31,785 nt of DNA from assembly GCA_018695965.1 (NCBI GenBank), contig JABHQB010000091.1, positions 1-31,785 on the forward strand, given 5' to 3'. Each line of letters opens with the position of its first letter. Position 1 is the first letter of the stretch. This document shows positions 7,796-16,634 of this stretch, piece after piece. The translations under genes were made by a program, and so were the position numbers. The notes beneath the pieces were generated by a model. The model was not told the DNA's origin. It ran no database searches and worked only from the letters and a program-made list of their open reading frames with translations. Origin of the DNA: Flavobacteriales bacterium. Lineage in GTDB: Bacteria > Bacteroidota > Bacteroidia > Flavobacteriales > BACL11.

Positions 7796-9130
7796 TTATA
7801 CTAACCCTTGATCCAACATAGCATCTGCCACTTTTACAAAACCTGCAATATTAGCTCCTTTTACATAATCAACATACTCTCCTTCTGTGCCATATTCAAT
7901 ACAAGAAGAATGAATGTCTTTCATAATATTTTTTAGTTTTGAGTCTACCTCTTCTCTAGTCCAATTCATTCTTAAAGAGTTTTGACTCATCTCCAATCCA
8001 GAGGTAGCTACCCCACCAGCATTAGATGCTTTTCCTGGAGCAAATAAGATTTTTGCATTTTGGAATACTTCAATCGCTTCAGGAGTAGATGGCATATTCG
8101 CCCCCTCAGAAACGCACATACATCCGTTTGCAATTAAAGTTTTTGCTTCCTCATCATTCAATTCGTTTTGTGTCGCACAAGGAAGTGCAATATCACACTT
8201 TATTCCCCATGGTCTTCCTTCATGAAAATCACATCCATATTTCTCGGCATATTCTTTAATTCTTCCTCTTCTTACATTTTTAAGATCCATTACAAATGCC
8301 AATTTCTCATCATCAACTCCGTTTGAATCATAAATATATCCTGAAGAATCTGAAAGAGTTACCACCTTAGCTCCTAATTCAGTTGCTTTTTCACAAGCGT
8401 ATTGTGCTACATTACCTGAACCAGAAATAGAAACTGTTTTTCCATTAAAGGAATCACCTTTCACTTCTAACATGTTTTGTGCAAAATATACATTACCATA
8501 TCCTGTAGCCTCTGGTCTGATTAAAGAACCTCCCCAACTCATTCCTTTACCAGTTAAAACACCCGTAAATTCATTACGGATTCTTTTGTATTGACCAAAC
8601 ATATATCCAATCTCTCTTCCACCAACTCCTATATCACCTGCGGGAACATCCGTATTTGGACCTATATGTTTACACAATTCCGTCATAAAAGATTGACAAA
8701 ATTTCATCACTTCATTGTCGGATTTACCTTTTGGGTTAAAATCTGAACCTCCTTTTCCTCCTCCCATTGGGAGTGTAGTTAATGAGTTTTTAAATACTTG
8801 CTCAAACCCTAAAAACTTTAATATTGATAAGTTTACTGAAGGGTGAAACCTCAATCCTCCTTTATATGGTCCAATAGCAGAGTTAAATTCTACTCTGTAA
8901 CCTCTGTTTACCTGAGTGTTTCCTTTGTCATCTAACCAAGGAACTCTAAACATTAATACTCTTTCTGGCTCCACCATTCTTTCCAATAACATTTTGTTAT
9001 TATACTTTGGGTTTTCTTCTATAAACGGGAGAATTACTTCTGCAACCTCCTCAACCGCTTGCAAAAATTCTGTTTCACCTACATTTTTAGCGGCAACTTC
9101 ATTCATAAAATCGTGAATTCTCTTTTCCAT
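7796..9130 (-). CDS. gdhA: Glutamate dehydrogenase, small hexameric, probably NADP-linked
   Basis: The enzyme interconverts 2-oxoglutarate plus ammonia and glutamate. It has 444 residues, close to E. coli GdhA (447). Glutamate-site segments are GPYKGGLRFHPSVN (87-100, Lys90), LTTLPMGGGKGGSDF (117-131, catalytic Lys126) and VPAGDIGVGGREIG (162-175, Asp166). The Rossmann motif SGSGNVAQYA lies at about 236-245, and the segment after the second strand, LSDSSG, resembles NADP-specific enzymes. It is a single gene with its own promoter. Confidence 0.95.
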   Translation of the reverse strand: MEKRIHDFMNEVAAKNVGETEFLQAVEEVAEVILPFIEENPKYNNKMLLERMVEPERVLMFRVPWLDDKGNTQVNRGYRVEFNSAIGPYKGGLRFHPSVNLSILKFLGFEQVFKNSLTTLPMGGGKGGSDFNPKGKSDNEVMKFCQSFMTELCKHIGPNTDVPAGDIGVGGREIGYMFGQYKRIRNEFTGVLTGKGMSWGGSLIRPEATGYGNVYFAQNMLEVKGDSFNGKTVSISGSGNVAQYACEKATELGAKVVTLSDSSGYIYDSNGVDDEKLAFVMDLKNVRRGRIKEYAEKYGCDFHEGRPWGIKCDIALPCATQNELNDEEAKTLIANGCMCVSEGANMPSTPEAIEVFQNAKILFAPGKASNAGGVATSGLEMSQNSLRMNWTREEVDSKLKNIMKDIHSSCIEYGTEGEYVDYVKGANIAGFVKVADAMLDQGLV

Positions 9131-9171
9131 TCTTTTATATTAATTTATGTTTTAGTTTCAAAATATTTTGG

Positions 9172-9200
9172 CAAATGTAGAGTATTTTTTTAATAACAAA
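9172..9200 (-). promoter_or_regulatory. Promoter for gdhA
   Basis: On the minus strand a -33 TTTG (9197-9200) is followed after 17 nt by TACATTTG (9172-9179), an exact -7 match. The gdhA ATG is 41 nt downstream, one of the longer leaders in this window. Confidence 0.65.
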
Positions 9201-9206
9201 TATTCT

Positions 9207-10304
9207 TTACATTCGTCTTTTATAAATTTTTCCTGGCAAAGAAACAATCAAATTTTCAAATTCCATTTGTAATAGATGTTTTGCAACCTTAGAACTATCC
9301 CAATTTAATTTCTTTTTTAGTTCGTCTACATGTAGTGATTCTGTATTTAAAACATTTATCAATTTTAAGTCCTCATCTGATAAATTAGTAAAAATTGTTT
9401 GTTGATCTGATTTTTCTTGAACATCCCAATTTAAGTTTTTTACAATATCTGTTACGCTATCTAAGAGTATTGCCTGATGCGATTTTATAAGATGATTACA
9501 CCCTTCTGATTGTTTGCTTTTCGGTTTCCCTGGCACTGCAAACACATCTCTGTTGTATGAATTTGCAATATCTGCTGTAATTAAAGATCCTCCCTTTTTA
9601 GAACTCTCAACTACAATAGTTGCTTCTGATAGTCCAGCTACAATTCTATTTCTACTAGGGAAATTCTGCCTCTCTGGTTTTGTTTCGCTTATATAATCAG
9701 TTAGTAAAGCTCCATTTTCTATTATTTCTTTTGTGTATTTTGCATGCTGAGAAGGATAAACTCTATCTAAACCATGAGCTAAAACTGAAACGGTTTGCAT
9801 ATTATTATTAAGAGCCGCTTTATGCGATGCAATATCAATACCAAAAGCCAGTCCGCTTACAATTACTACATTATATTTTGAAAGTTCACTCACAATATTC
9901 TCAGTGAATTCTTTTCCGAATTGTGTGCACTTTCTGGTTCCAACAATTGAAACAAACCTTTGATTATTCCAATTTACACTTCCTTTATAAAATAGATTCA
10001 CAGGAGCATCCATACAAAGTTTGAGATTGCTGGGGTAATTTTTGTCGGTATAAAACAAATGATTCACATTGTTTTTTTCCATAAATCTTATTTCTTTTTC
10101 TGCTCTTTTTAAACTTTCTGGATCATTGATAAGCTCAATTATTTTCTTATTTATATTCGGAATACTTTCTAATGATTTTTTATTTTCTTTGAAAACTAAA
10201 TTAGCAGATCCGCAATGCGAAATAAGTTTTTTGGCAGTAATATCTCCAACTCCTTTTATTCTTGAAATGGCTATCTTATATATTAAATCACTTTTGTAAC
10301 TCAT
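9207..10304 (-). CDS. dprA: DNA-processing protein DprA/Smf
   Basis: DprA binds incoming single-stranded DNA and loads RecA during natural transformation. The 365-residue protein has an N-terminal helix-hairpin-helix-like part (SRIKGVGDITAKKLI, 14-28). The Rossmann-like core shows VSIVGTRKCTQFG, VSGLAFGIDIASHKAAL, VLAHGLDRVYPSQH, FPSRNRIVAGLS, ESSKKGGSLITADIA and AVPGKPKSKQSEGCNHLI. A C-terminal winged-helix (DprA_WH-like) region covers about the last 60 residues. All parts are intact. It is divergent from the TonB-dependent receptor, and that gene's promoter overlaps the dprA start. Confidence 0.95.
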   Translation of the reverse strand: MSYKSDLIYKIAISRIKGVGDITAKKLISHCGSANLVFKENKKSLESIPNINKKIIELINDPESLKRAEKEIRFMEKNNVNHLFYTDKNYPSNLKLCMDAPVNLFYKGSVNWNNQRFVSIVGTRKCTQFGKEFTENIVSELSKYNVVIVSGLAFGIDIASHKAALNNNMQTVSVLAHGLDRVYPSQHAKYTKEIIENGALLTDYISETKPERQNFPSRNRIVAGLSEATIVVESSKKGGSLITADIANSYNRDVFAVPGKPKSKQSEGCNHLIKSHQAILLDSVTDIVKNLNWDVQEKSDQQTIFTNLSDEDLKLINVLNTESLHVDELKKKLNWDSSKVAKHLLQMEFENLIVSLPGKIYKRRM

Positions 10305-10321
10305 TCAAATGTTTATCTTTG
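10293..10321 (+). promoter_or_regulatory. Promoter for the TonB-receptor/kdsB operon
   Basis: TTTG (10293-10296) is followed after 17 nt by TATCTTTG (10314-10321), matching both parts of the Bacteroidetes promoter consensus. The ATG at 10344 is 22 nt further on. The -33 part lies inside the first codons of the divergent dprA. Confidence 0.65.
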
Positions 10322-10343
10322 TTTTTATTTGAAATGTAAAAAT

Positions 10344-12683
10344 ATGAGAAAATATTTATCTATCGTTGTACTTCTAATTTCTTTTTCATCAGCTTTGTCA
10401 CAAAAAATATCAGGTATCGTAATTGATGAAAATACACGAGAACCATTGATTGGTGTAAATGTAATTTTGAGTAATACAAACGGAACTACAACAAATATTG
10501 ATGGAAAATTTTCTTTAGAACTAAAAGAAAATGAAAGAACTATTACTTTTAAATATATAGGATATGAAAGCATTGTAAAAAATATTGATGGTAAATCAGA
10601 ATTTAATATAAAGTTGAAAACTGCTATCCAACAAATTGGTACCGTTGTAATTTCTGCTGGGAAATTTGAACAAAAGATTGAGGAGATAACAGTATCTATG
10701 GAGGTAATAAGTCCATCATTAATTGAAAATAAAAACACTACTGATATCCAAACTGCTATGGAACAAGTTCCTGGTGTTAATATTACAGATGGTCAAGCTA
10801 ATATTAGAGGTGGAAGTGGTTGGAGTTACGGAGCTGGTAGTAGAGTTCTTGTAATGGTAGATGACATGCCTTTAATTTCTGGAGATGCAGGACAGGTACA
10901 ATGGAAACTTATTGCTACCGAAAACATAAATCAGGTGGAGGTGATCAAAGGAGCTTCTTCAGCACTTTATGGTTCCTCTGCTCTAAATGGAGTGATTAAT
11001 ATCAGAACTGCTTTCCCAAAATTATCTGAAATAGAAAAAAATCCATCTGTAGGTTATACAAAAATTACAACTCATTTTGGTGTTACTGATCATGCAAAAA
11101 GAGATGTATTAAATTGGTGGGGAGATAATAGGCAGCAATTCTATGGAACTGAATTTTCCCATTCCAGAAAAATTGATAACTTAGATTTAACAATCGGAGG
11201 GAATTATTTTAAGGATGAAGGTTACCGAGAGGGAGAAATAACAGATAGATTAAGATGGAATCTTAATTCCAGATATAAATCTAAACAATATACTGGATTA
11301 TCATACGGTGTTAATGCAAATTTCTTATATCAAACTACTGGTTCTGCAATAATATGGAATGGTTTAGATCAGGCATATATTCCTTTAAATAACGAAATAA
11401 CTAATACTAATGGAGATACCTACAATATAGATCCTTTTATACAATATGTCACAGAAAATAACACTCATAATCTCAAGACTAGATACTTAAAAGTAATTAA
11501 TGATAATAGTACTAATGGACAAGATGATGCGCAAGATAATGAGTCCGAGACTTTCTATTCTGATTATCAATGGCAACACAATTTTAAAGCAATAAATTTA
11601 AGAGTAACTACTGGAACAACTAATGAAATAGTACTTGCTAGATCTGATCTTTTTCAAGGAAATAATTACCGACAAAACCATTCATTATATTCACAACTAG
11701 ATAAGAAATGGAATAAAGTTAATTTGTCTTTAGGTACAAGATATGAATATTTCAAAGTAAGGTCTGAACAAAAATATCTGATAAATGGAGACTCAATTAA
11801 CGAGTACGCAAGAGCAAAACCAGTCTTTCGTGCTGGATTGAATTATCAAATTGCTGAAGCAACTTATCTAAGAACTTCATGGGGACAAGGGTTTAGGTTC
11901 CCGTCAATGGCTGAAATGTTCATATCTACAAACTATTCTGGGATTGAAATTTTCCCAAATCCAGAATTAAAACCAGAAAGTGGATGGAGCTCTGAAATTG
12001 CTATAAAACAAGCTTTAAAGATGGACAATTGGATGGGGTATTTTGATGCAGCTGCCTTTATAATGGAATATGATGATATGATGGAATTTAGCTTTGGTCT
12101 TTGGGAATTTAATGATGGGAGTTATGGAGTTGGATTTAAGTCAGTAAATGTAGGGGAAACTAGAATAAGTGGTTTAGAACTTAGTTTAAGTGGTCAAGGA
12201 AAGTTAAATGAAGATTTAAGTATAAATATTTTGGGAGGATATACTTATATGAACCCTATTCCTTTGGACACAACTGAAGTCTATGCTGAAGTACTAGGGA
12301 ATATTGTCACATACAGTAACAGTAGCTCTGATCCTTCAATATTAAAATACCGATATAATCACATAGCAAAGTTAGATATGGAATTAATTTATAAAAAATT
12401 GTCTCTTGGGTCCAGTTTCAGATACAATGATTTCATGAAAAACATTGATAAGATTTTCGCATCAGAATTCTTTGCAGAAGAAATAGTGGGAGGGATTCCT
12501 GAAGCTAGAGAGAAATTTAAAAATGGAGATTTTATTGTTGATGTCAGAACCTCTTATCAGTTAAATGATGTCACTAAGATTTCTTTAGTAATAAATAATC
12601 TACTTAATAGAGAATATATGAGTCGTCCAGCCAATATGATGCCTCCACGAACTATTGCTCTGCAATGTAATATGAAAATATAA
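10344..12683 (+). CDS. TonB-dependent outer-membrane receptor with CarboxypepD_reg-like domain
   Basis: This is a 779-residue outer-membrane importer. A signal peptide (MRKYLSIVVLLISFSSALSQ) is followed by a CarboxypepD_reg-like domain (GIVIDENTREPLIGVNVILS, about residues 24-105). A plug domain comes next, with MEQVPGVNITDGQANIRGGS and VLVMVDDMPL, and VIKGASSALYGSSALNGVIN. The large beta-barrel follows, ending NLLNREYMSRPANMMPPRTI and a short terminal strand. The architecture is BtuB/CirA-like rather than SusC-like (no SusD follows and the length is under 800). The ligand is unknown. A TTG at 10329 is open in frame but lies only 7 nt from the -7 box and adds five residues before the signal peptide; ATG 10344 is preferred. 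The stop overlaps the kdsB ATG by one base. Confidence 0.9.
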   Translation: MRKYLSIVVLLISFSSALSQKISGIVIDENTREPLIGVNVILSNTNGTTTNIDGKFSLELKENERTITFKYIGYESIVKNIDGKSEFNIKLKTAIQQIGTVVISAGKFEQKIEEITVSMEVISPSLIENKNTTDIQTAMEQVPGVNITDGQANIRGGSGWSYGAGSRVLVMVDDMPLISGDAGQVQWKLIATENINQVEVIKGASSALYGSSALNGVINIRTAFPKLSEIEKNPSVGYTKITTHFGVTDHAKRDVLNWWGDNRQQFYGTEFSHSRKIDNLDLTIGGNYFKDEGYREGEITDRLRWNLNSRYKSKQYTGLSYGVNANFLYQTTGSAIIWNGLDQAYIPLNNEITNTNGDTYNIDPFIQYVTENNTHNLKTRYLKVINDNSTNGQDDAQDNESETFYSDYQWQHNFKAINLRVTTGTTNEIVLARSDLFQGNNYRQNHSLYSQLDKKWNKVNLSLGTRYEYFKVRSEQKYLINGDSINEYARAKPVFRAGLNYQIAEATYLRTSWGQGFRFPSMAEMFISTNYSGIEIFPNPELKPESGWSSEIAIKQALKMDNWMGYFDAAAFIMEYDDMMEFSFGLWEFNDGSYGVGFKSVNVGETRISGLELSLSGQGKLNEDLSINILGGYTYMNPIPLDTTEVYAEVLGNIVTYSNSSSDPSILKYRYNHIAKLDMELIYKKLSLGSSFRYNDFMKNIDKIFASEFFAEEIVGGIPEAREKFKNGDFIVDVRTSYQLNDVTKISLVINNLLNREYMSRPANMMPPRTIALQCNMKI

Positions 12684-13414
12684 TGAGAGTTTTAGGAGTG
12701 ATACCCTGCAGATATAATTCTAGCCGGTTTCCCGGGAAACCTCTTGCTGAAATTTTAGGAAAAAGCATGGTACAAAGAGTTTATGAGAAATCATCTCTAT
12801 GCAATAATCTTCATAAAGTTATTGTTGCTACTGATGATGAAAGAATTTCTTTTCATGTGAAATCTTTTGGAGGAAATGTCATGATGACCTCAAAAAACCA
12901 TGAAAATGGAACTGAAAGATGTGGAGAAGTCTTAAGAAAATCTATCGAAAATTTTGATGTAATTGTAAATATCCAAGGTGACGAACCTTTTATTGAACCT
13001 TCTCAAATTAGTCAGCTTATCTCTTTGTTTGATGATATAAATGTGCAAATTGCAACTTTATCAAAGAAAATAGAAGATTACACCACTCTTACAGATATAA
13101 ATAAAGTAAAAGTATTTTTTGATAAAGAAAATAATGCGAATTCATTTGTTAGAAATCATGAAATAACGGAAGAAGAATTTCATAAAAAAAATTTCTATAA
13201 ACATATTGGAATCTACGCTTTTCGAGCAGATATCTTAGAAAAAATAACTAAACTCTCTCCAAGTAAAAGTGAGCAAGATCTAAATCTGGAACAACTCAGG
13301 TGGTTGGATAATAAATTAAAAATTAAGGTAGGAATTACTGAATTTGAATCTCAATCGGTAGATACTACTGAAGATATTGAAAAGATTGTAGAGTTTCATT
13401 CAAAAAATGCATAG
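12683..13414 (+). CDS. kdsB: 3-deoxy-manno-octulosonate cytidylyltransferase (CMP-KDO synthetase)
   Basis: It activates KDO with CTP for attachment to lipid A. The 243-residue protein matches family length. It shows VIPCRYNSSRFPGKPLAEI (6-24, nucleotide loop with the conserved R-x-x-S-x-R-x-P-G-K-P pattern), VATDDERI, NHENGTERCGEV, VNIQGDEPFIEP and HIGIYAFRADIL. Its ATG overlaps the stop of the TonB-receptor gene (TAATG), so the two are probably translationally coupled. No other KDO gene (kdsA, kdsD, waaA) is next to it. Confidence 0.95.
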   Translation: MRVLGVIPCRYNSSRFPGKPLAEILGKSMVQRVYEKSSLCNNLHKVIVATDDERISFHVKSFGGNVMMTSKNHENGTERCGEVLRKSIENFDVIVNIQGDEPFIEPSQISQLISLFDDINVQIATLSKKIEDYTTLTDINKVKVFFDKENNANSFVRNHEITEEEFHKKNFYKHIGIYAFRADILEKITKLSPSKSEQDLNLEQLRWLDNKLKIKVGITEFESQSVDTTEDIEKIVEFHSKNA

Positions 13415-13424
13415 TTTAGCCAAG

Positions 13425-14375
13425 ATGAAAAAAACAATTGACATATATATTTCTGAATTACTTTTTTTACACGATTGTGTAATTATTCCAGAATTTGGTG
13501 GGTTTGTTGGGAACAATCAATCTGCTGTTTTAAATAAAAATACAAATACTATTTATCCTCCATCAAAGGAGATTTTATTTAATAAAAATCTGAAAAAAAA
13601 TGATGGATTATTAATAAATCATATTTCAAATTCTGAAATAATATCTAATGAAAATGCAAAAGAATTAGTTTCAGATTATGTAAAAAACATTAATGAAAAA
13701 ATTCAGAAAATAAGAACTTTTAGAATAGATAAAGTTGGATTAATTTCTGCAGACTTAACTGGAAATATCTTGTTTTTACAAGATTCGTTTACTAATTATA
13801 ACCCAAACTCTTTCGGTCTTTCTTCTCAAAGTACTAAAAAAGTAGATAAGATTGAGAAAAAAGTTGAAGAAATAATAAAACCAATTTCTACAAAAACTGG
13901 AAGAAAAAAAGTATGGAGAGCTGCTGCAATTTTACTTCCAATTATTGGATTATCATTTATTAGTATTACACAAGAAGACAAAATTAATGAGATTTATTCT
14001 CAAATGGCCAATTTAAATCCGTTTTCATCTTTTGAAAATCCCAAAATAATATCTCCTAAACAAGAAGTAGAAGAAATGAAAGAAACTACTACTATTGAAG
14101 TGAATCCAATAGAAACAAAACAACCTAAGGAGAAAAAAGAAGAAATAATAGAAATGAACTTTTCAGTTATTGCTGGTTCTTTTCGTTCAGAAAAGAACGC
14201 AATCAGATTAGTAAATCAGCTACAAGAACAAAACTACAATGCTGAGATTATCGGAACAAATAGAAATGGATTAATTCGTGTTTGTTATGAAAATTTTGAC
14301 ACAAAAGAGAAAGCTACTTCAATGTTACAGGACCTAAAGTCAGAAGGTAAATCTAGCTGGATTTTATCTTTATAA
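13425..14375 (+). CDS. HU-CCDC81 and SPOR-domain envelope protein
   Basis: The 316-residue protein begins MKKTIDIYISELLFLHDCVI followed by PEFGGFVGN (22-30). This resembles the tandem bacterial HU-CCDC81 domains found in Bacteroidetes (residues about 1-125). A single membrane helix lies at about 164-182, then a Lys/Glu-rich linker and a C-terminal SPOR domain (about 244-316: NFSVIAGSFRSEKNAIRLVN ... SSWILSL). SPOR domains bind denuded peptidoglycan, often at the septum. The predicted layout is a cytoplasmic HU-like part and a periplasmic SPOR part. An ATG at 13407 inside kdsB is possible, but ATG 13425 gives the family-like start. It is followed 2 nt later by the thioesterase. Confidence 0.75.
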   Translation: MKKTIDIYISELLFLHDCVIIPEFGGFVGNNQSAVLNKNTNTIYPPSKEILFNKNLKKNDGLLINHISNSEIISNENAKELVSDYVKNINEKIQKIRTFRIDKVGLISADLTGNILFLQDSFTNYNPNSFGLSSQSTKKVDKIEKKVEEIIKPISTKTGRKKVWRAAAILLPIIGLSFISITQEDKINEIYSQMANLNPFSSFENPKIISPKQEVEEMKETTTIEVNPIETKQPKEKKEEIIEMNFSVIAGSFRSEKNAIRLVNQLQEQNYNAEIIGTNRNGLIRVCYENFDTKEKATSMLQDLKSEGKSSWILSL

Positions 14376-14377
14376 AT

Positions 14378-14890
14378 ATGCAACTAAAAACTCCTTCACA
14401 ATCTAGATCAACTCAAACAGAAATTGTTTTGCCAAACGATACAAATAATCTGAAGAACTTAATGGGAGGACGATTGTTACATTGGATGGATATAGTGGCG
14501 GCTATCTCAGCACAAAGACATTCGGGGAGAAGTTGCGTTACAGCTTCTGTAAATAATGTTTCTTTCGGACATCCAATTCCTCAAGCAAGTATAGTAACTC
14601 TAGAAGCAAATGTTTCTCGTTCTTTTTCTTCATCAATGGAAGTAATAATTGACGTTTGGATAGAAGATATGCAAAATGGAAAAAAAACAAAATGTAATGA
14701 AGCAATTTATACTTTTGTAGCGGTCGATAATACAAACAAACCTACTTCTGTTCCTGCAATTAATCCAGAAACTGATTTAGAAAAAGAAAGATTTGATGCC
14801 GCACTTAGAAGAAGACAGCTTTCGTTAATACTTGCGGGGAAAATGAAAGCAGAAGAAGCTACGGAGCTAAAAGCTTTATTCAATAAATAA
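14378..14890 (+). CDS. Acyl-CoA thioesterase, hotdog fold (YciA/BFIT-like)
   Basis: The 170-residue protein hydrolyses acyl-CoA to free acid and CoA. Hotdog features include STQTEIVLPNDTNNLKNLMG (residues 11-30), GRLLHWMDIVAAISAQRHS with the central helix, CVTASVNNVSFGHPIPQASI and the strand EAIYTFVAVD. A C-terminal helical extension (about residues 130-170) contains AALRRRQL. It is the last gene of the TonB-receptor operon, starting 2 nt after the SPOR gene. Its final 15 bp overlap the end of the convergent GT9 gene. Confidence 0.88.
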   Translation: MQLKTPSQSRSTQTEIVLPNDTNNLKNLMGGRLLHWMDIVAAISAQRHSGRSCVTASVNNVSFGHPIPQASIVTLEANVSRSFSSSMEVIIDVWIEDMQNGKKTKCNEAIYTFVAVDNTNKPTSVPAINPETDLEKERFDAALRRRQLSLILAGKMKAEEATELKALFNK

Positions 14891-15823
14891 ATCCGTATCA
14901 ATTAAATTCATGCAATTAAAATGTCCTTCTGGGCATTTACTTTTCCCGTATCTATGACATGGACGACAACTTAAATTTTCCACTTGTATAATTTTATTTT
15001 CAGGATTAGGTAGATAAGGAGTAAATCCTAAATCAGGATGGGTTCCACCAAATACTGAGTAAATCTTCATCTGAAAAGCAGCAGCTATATGCATAAATCC
15101 AGTATCATGTGTAATTAAGTATTTAGCATGTTTCATAATATGTGCTGACTGATTAATACTATACTTTCCGCATAAATTAATTACTTTTCTTCCAACTTCA
15201 TTTTCTATTTCTTCTGCACGATTATAATCATCTTCTCCTCCTATTAAAACAATGGTTTTATTAATTTTTTTACAGATTTCTATAATCTTTGTTGTAGGTA
15301 ATATTTTGGTAAAATGATTTCCTCCAATTGCAAAGCAGATATAATCCTTTACTGAAATGTCAACTTCATCTTTCTTTGAAAGAAAAAAATCTAACCCTTT
15401 ACCATCATTTTTTACTCCTAGATGTGAAATTGTATCTAAGAATCTATCAACAGTGTGCGTTTTTGGCATCCTGTTTATTCCAAAATTAGTTAGTAAAAAC
15501 TTTTGGAAATTTAGTTTTTTATAACTTCTACTTTTTACTCTAATCCTCTTTAGTTGAGATGATCTGATATTATTATGCAAATCAATAATCCAATCATAAT
15601 TCTCGTTTTTTAACTCCGAAACAACTTCTTTTATATCAGTATCTATACTATAAACTTTATCAATATTTGGGTTGTATTCTATCAAACATTTATACACGTT
15701 TTTAGTGATAAAATGTACCTCAGCATTTAGTTGATTTTTCAGAATCCGAACAACCGGAGAAGTGAGAACAATATCTCCAATTGAACTAAAACGAACTACT
15801 AATATTTTTAATGGCTTTTGCAC
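14876..15823 (-). CDS. Glycosyltransferase family 9 (heptosyltransferase-like)
   Basis: The 315-residue protein opens KILVVRFSSIGDIVLTSPVV, the classic GT9 N-terminus. It also has AEVHFITKNVY, DLHNNIRSSQLKRIR, FAIGGNHFTKILPTTK, IVLIGGEDDYNRAEEI, HDTGFMHIAAAFQMKIYSVF and CRPCHRYGKSKCPEG near the end. Members transfer heptose or similar sugars to LPS or surface glycans. The start codon is GTG (15821-15823); no upstream ATG exists in frame. A near-consensus -7 (TAGTTTTA, minus strand at 15829-15836) lies just before it. It converges with and overlaps the thioesterase gene by 15 bp. The exact sugar is not determinable. Confidence 0.9.
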   Translation of the reverse strand: MQKPLKILVVRFSSIGDIVLTSPVVRILKNQLNAEVHFITKNVYKCLIEYNPNIDKVYSIDTDIKEVVSELKNENYDWIIDLHNNIRSSQLKRIRVKSRSYKKLNFQKFLLTNFGINRMPKTHTVDRFLDTISHLGVKNDGKGLDFFLSKKDEVDISVKDYICFAIGGNHFTKILPTTKIIEICKKINKTIVLIGGEDDYNRAEEIENEVGRKVINLCGKYSINQSAHIMKHAKYLITHDTGFMHIAAAFQMKIYSVFGGTHPDLGFTPYLPNPENKIIQVENLSCRPCHRYGKSKCPEGHFNCMNLIDTDLFIE

Positions 15824-15848
15824 GACTGTAAAACTAATTATTTTATTC

Positions 15849-15856
15849 TAATATTG
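15849..15856 (+). promoter_or_regulatory. Probable -7 element for tatD
   Basis: TAATATTG differs from TAnnTTTG at one position and is followed by CAGT and the ATG 4 nt later. If used, the transcript would be leaderless. The whole divergent gap to the GT9 gene is only 37 bp. Confidence 0.45.
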
Positions 15857-15860
15857 CAGT

Positions 15861-16634
15861 ATGAAGTTTATTGATACGCACACACATCTTTATTTGGAAC
15901 AATTTTCGGAAGATATTGATACTGTAATTTCGGATTCTATTAGTAGTGGAATAGATAAATTATTTTTACCAAACATAAGCTCAGAAACAACAAAAGATAT
16001 GATGGATTTATGTAAAAAATATCCAAAAACTTGCTATGCCATGATGGGTTTACACCCTTGTGATGTGAAATCTGAAAGTATGGAGAAGGAATTATTACAT
16101 GTAGAAGAACTTTTAAATAAAAAAAAATTTATTGCAGTTGGTGAAATAGGGATCGACTTATATTGGGATAAATCTACTCTGCCTTTGCAAAAGGAATCTT
16201 TTATTTTTCAGCTAAATTTAGCAAAAAAACATAAATTACCTATTGTTATTCATACTCGAGATTCATTTAATGAGGCAATTGAAATTGTAGAAAGTTTGAA
16301 TGATAAAAATTTAAGTGGTGTATTTCATTGTTTTACCGGAAGTGTGGAAGATGCAAAAAAAATAACTGACTTAGGTAATTTTTATTTGGGCATAGGTGGT
16401 GTTTTAACTTTCAAGAATTCTGGATTAGATAAAACAATGAAAGAAATAGATATTCAACATTTACTTTTAGAAACTGATTCCCCATATCTTGCTCCAACTC
16501 CTCATAGAGGGAAAAGAAATGAAAGTAAGTATATTATTAATATTGCTGAAAAACTTTCTGAAATTCATGAAATCAGTATAGAAGATGTAGCAGATACAAC
16601 AACTAATAATGCTTTAAAATTATTTAAGATATAA
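15861..16634 (+). CDS. tatD: TatD-family metal-dependent DNase
   Basis: The 257-residue TIM-barrel amidohydrolase has metal ligands in place: THTH (His7, His9), VGEIGIDLYWD (Glu95), IHTRD (His131), VFHCFTGS (His156) and ETDSPYLAP (Asp206). TatD proteins are 3'-5' nucleases linked to DNA repair or degradation. The start is MKFIDTHTHL, as is usual. The stop overlaps the asparaginase ATG by one base (TAATG), so the two genes form an operon. Confidence 0.94.
   Translation: MKFIDTHTHLYLEQFSEDIDTVISDSISSGIDKLFLPNISSETTKDMMDLCKKYPKTCYAMMGLHPCDVKSESMEKELLHVEELLNKKKFIAVGEIGIDLYWDKSTLPLQKESFIFQLNLAKKHKLPIVIHTRDSFNEAIEIVESLNDKNLSGVFHCFTGSVEDAKKITDLGNFYLGIGGVLTFKNSGLDKTMKEIDIQHLLLETDSPYLAPTPHRGKRNESKYIINIAEKLSEIHEISIEDVADTTTNNALKLFKI

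Noticed and set aside
10325..10738. Minus-strand 137-codon frame opposite the start of the TonB receptor.
   Set aside because: It overlaps the receptor's signal peptide and plug-side domain on the other strand; its hydrophobic, Phe/Ile-rich composition is typical of an antisense shadow.
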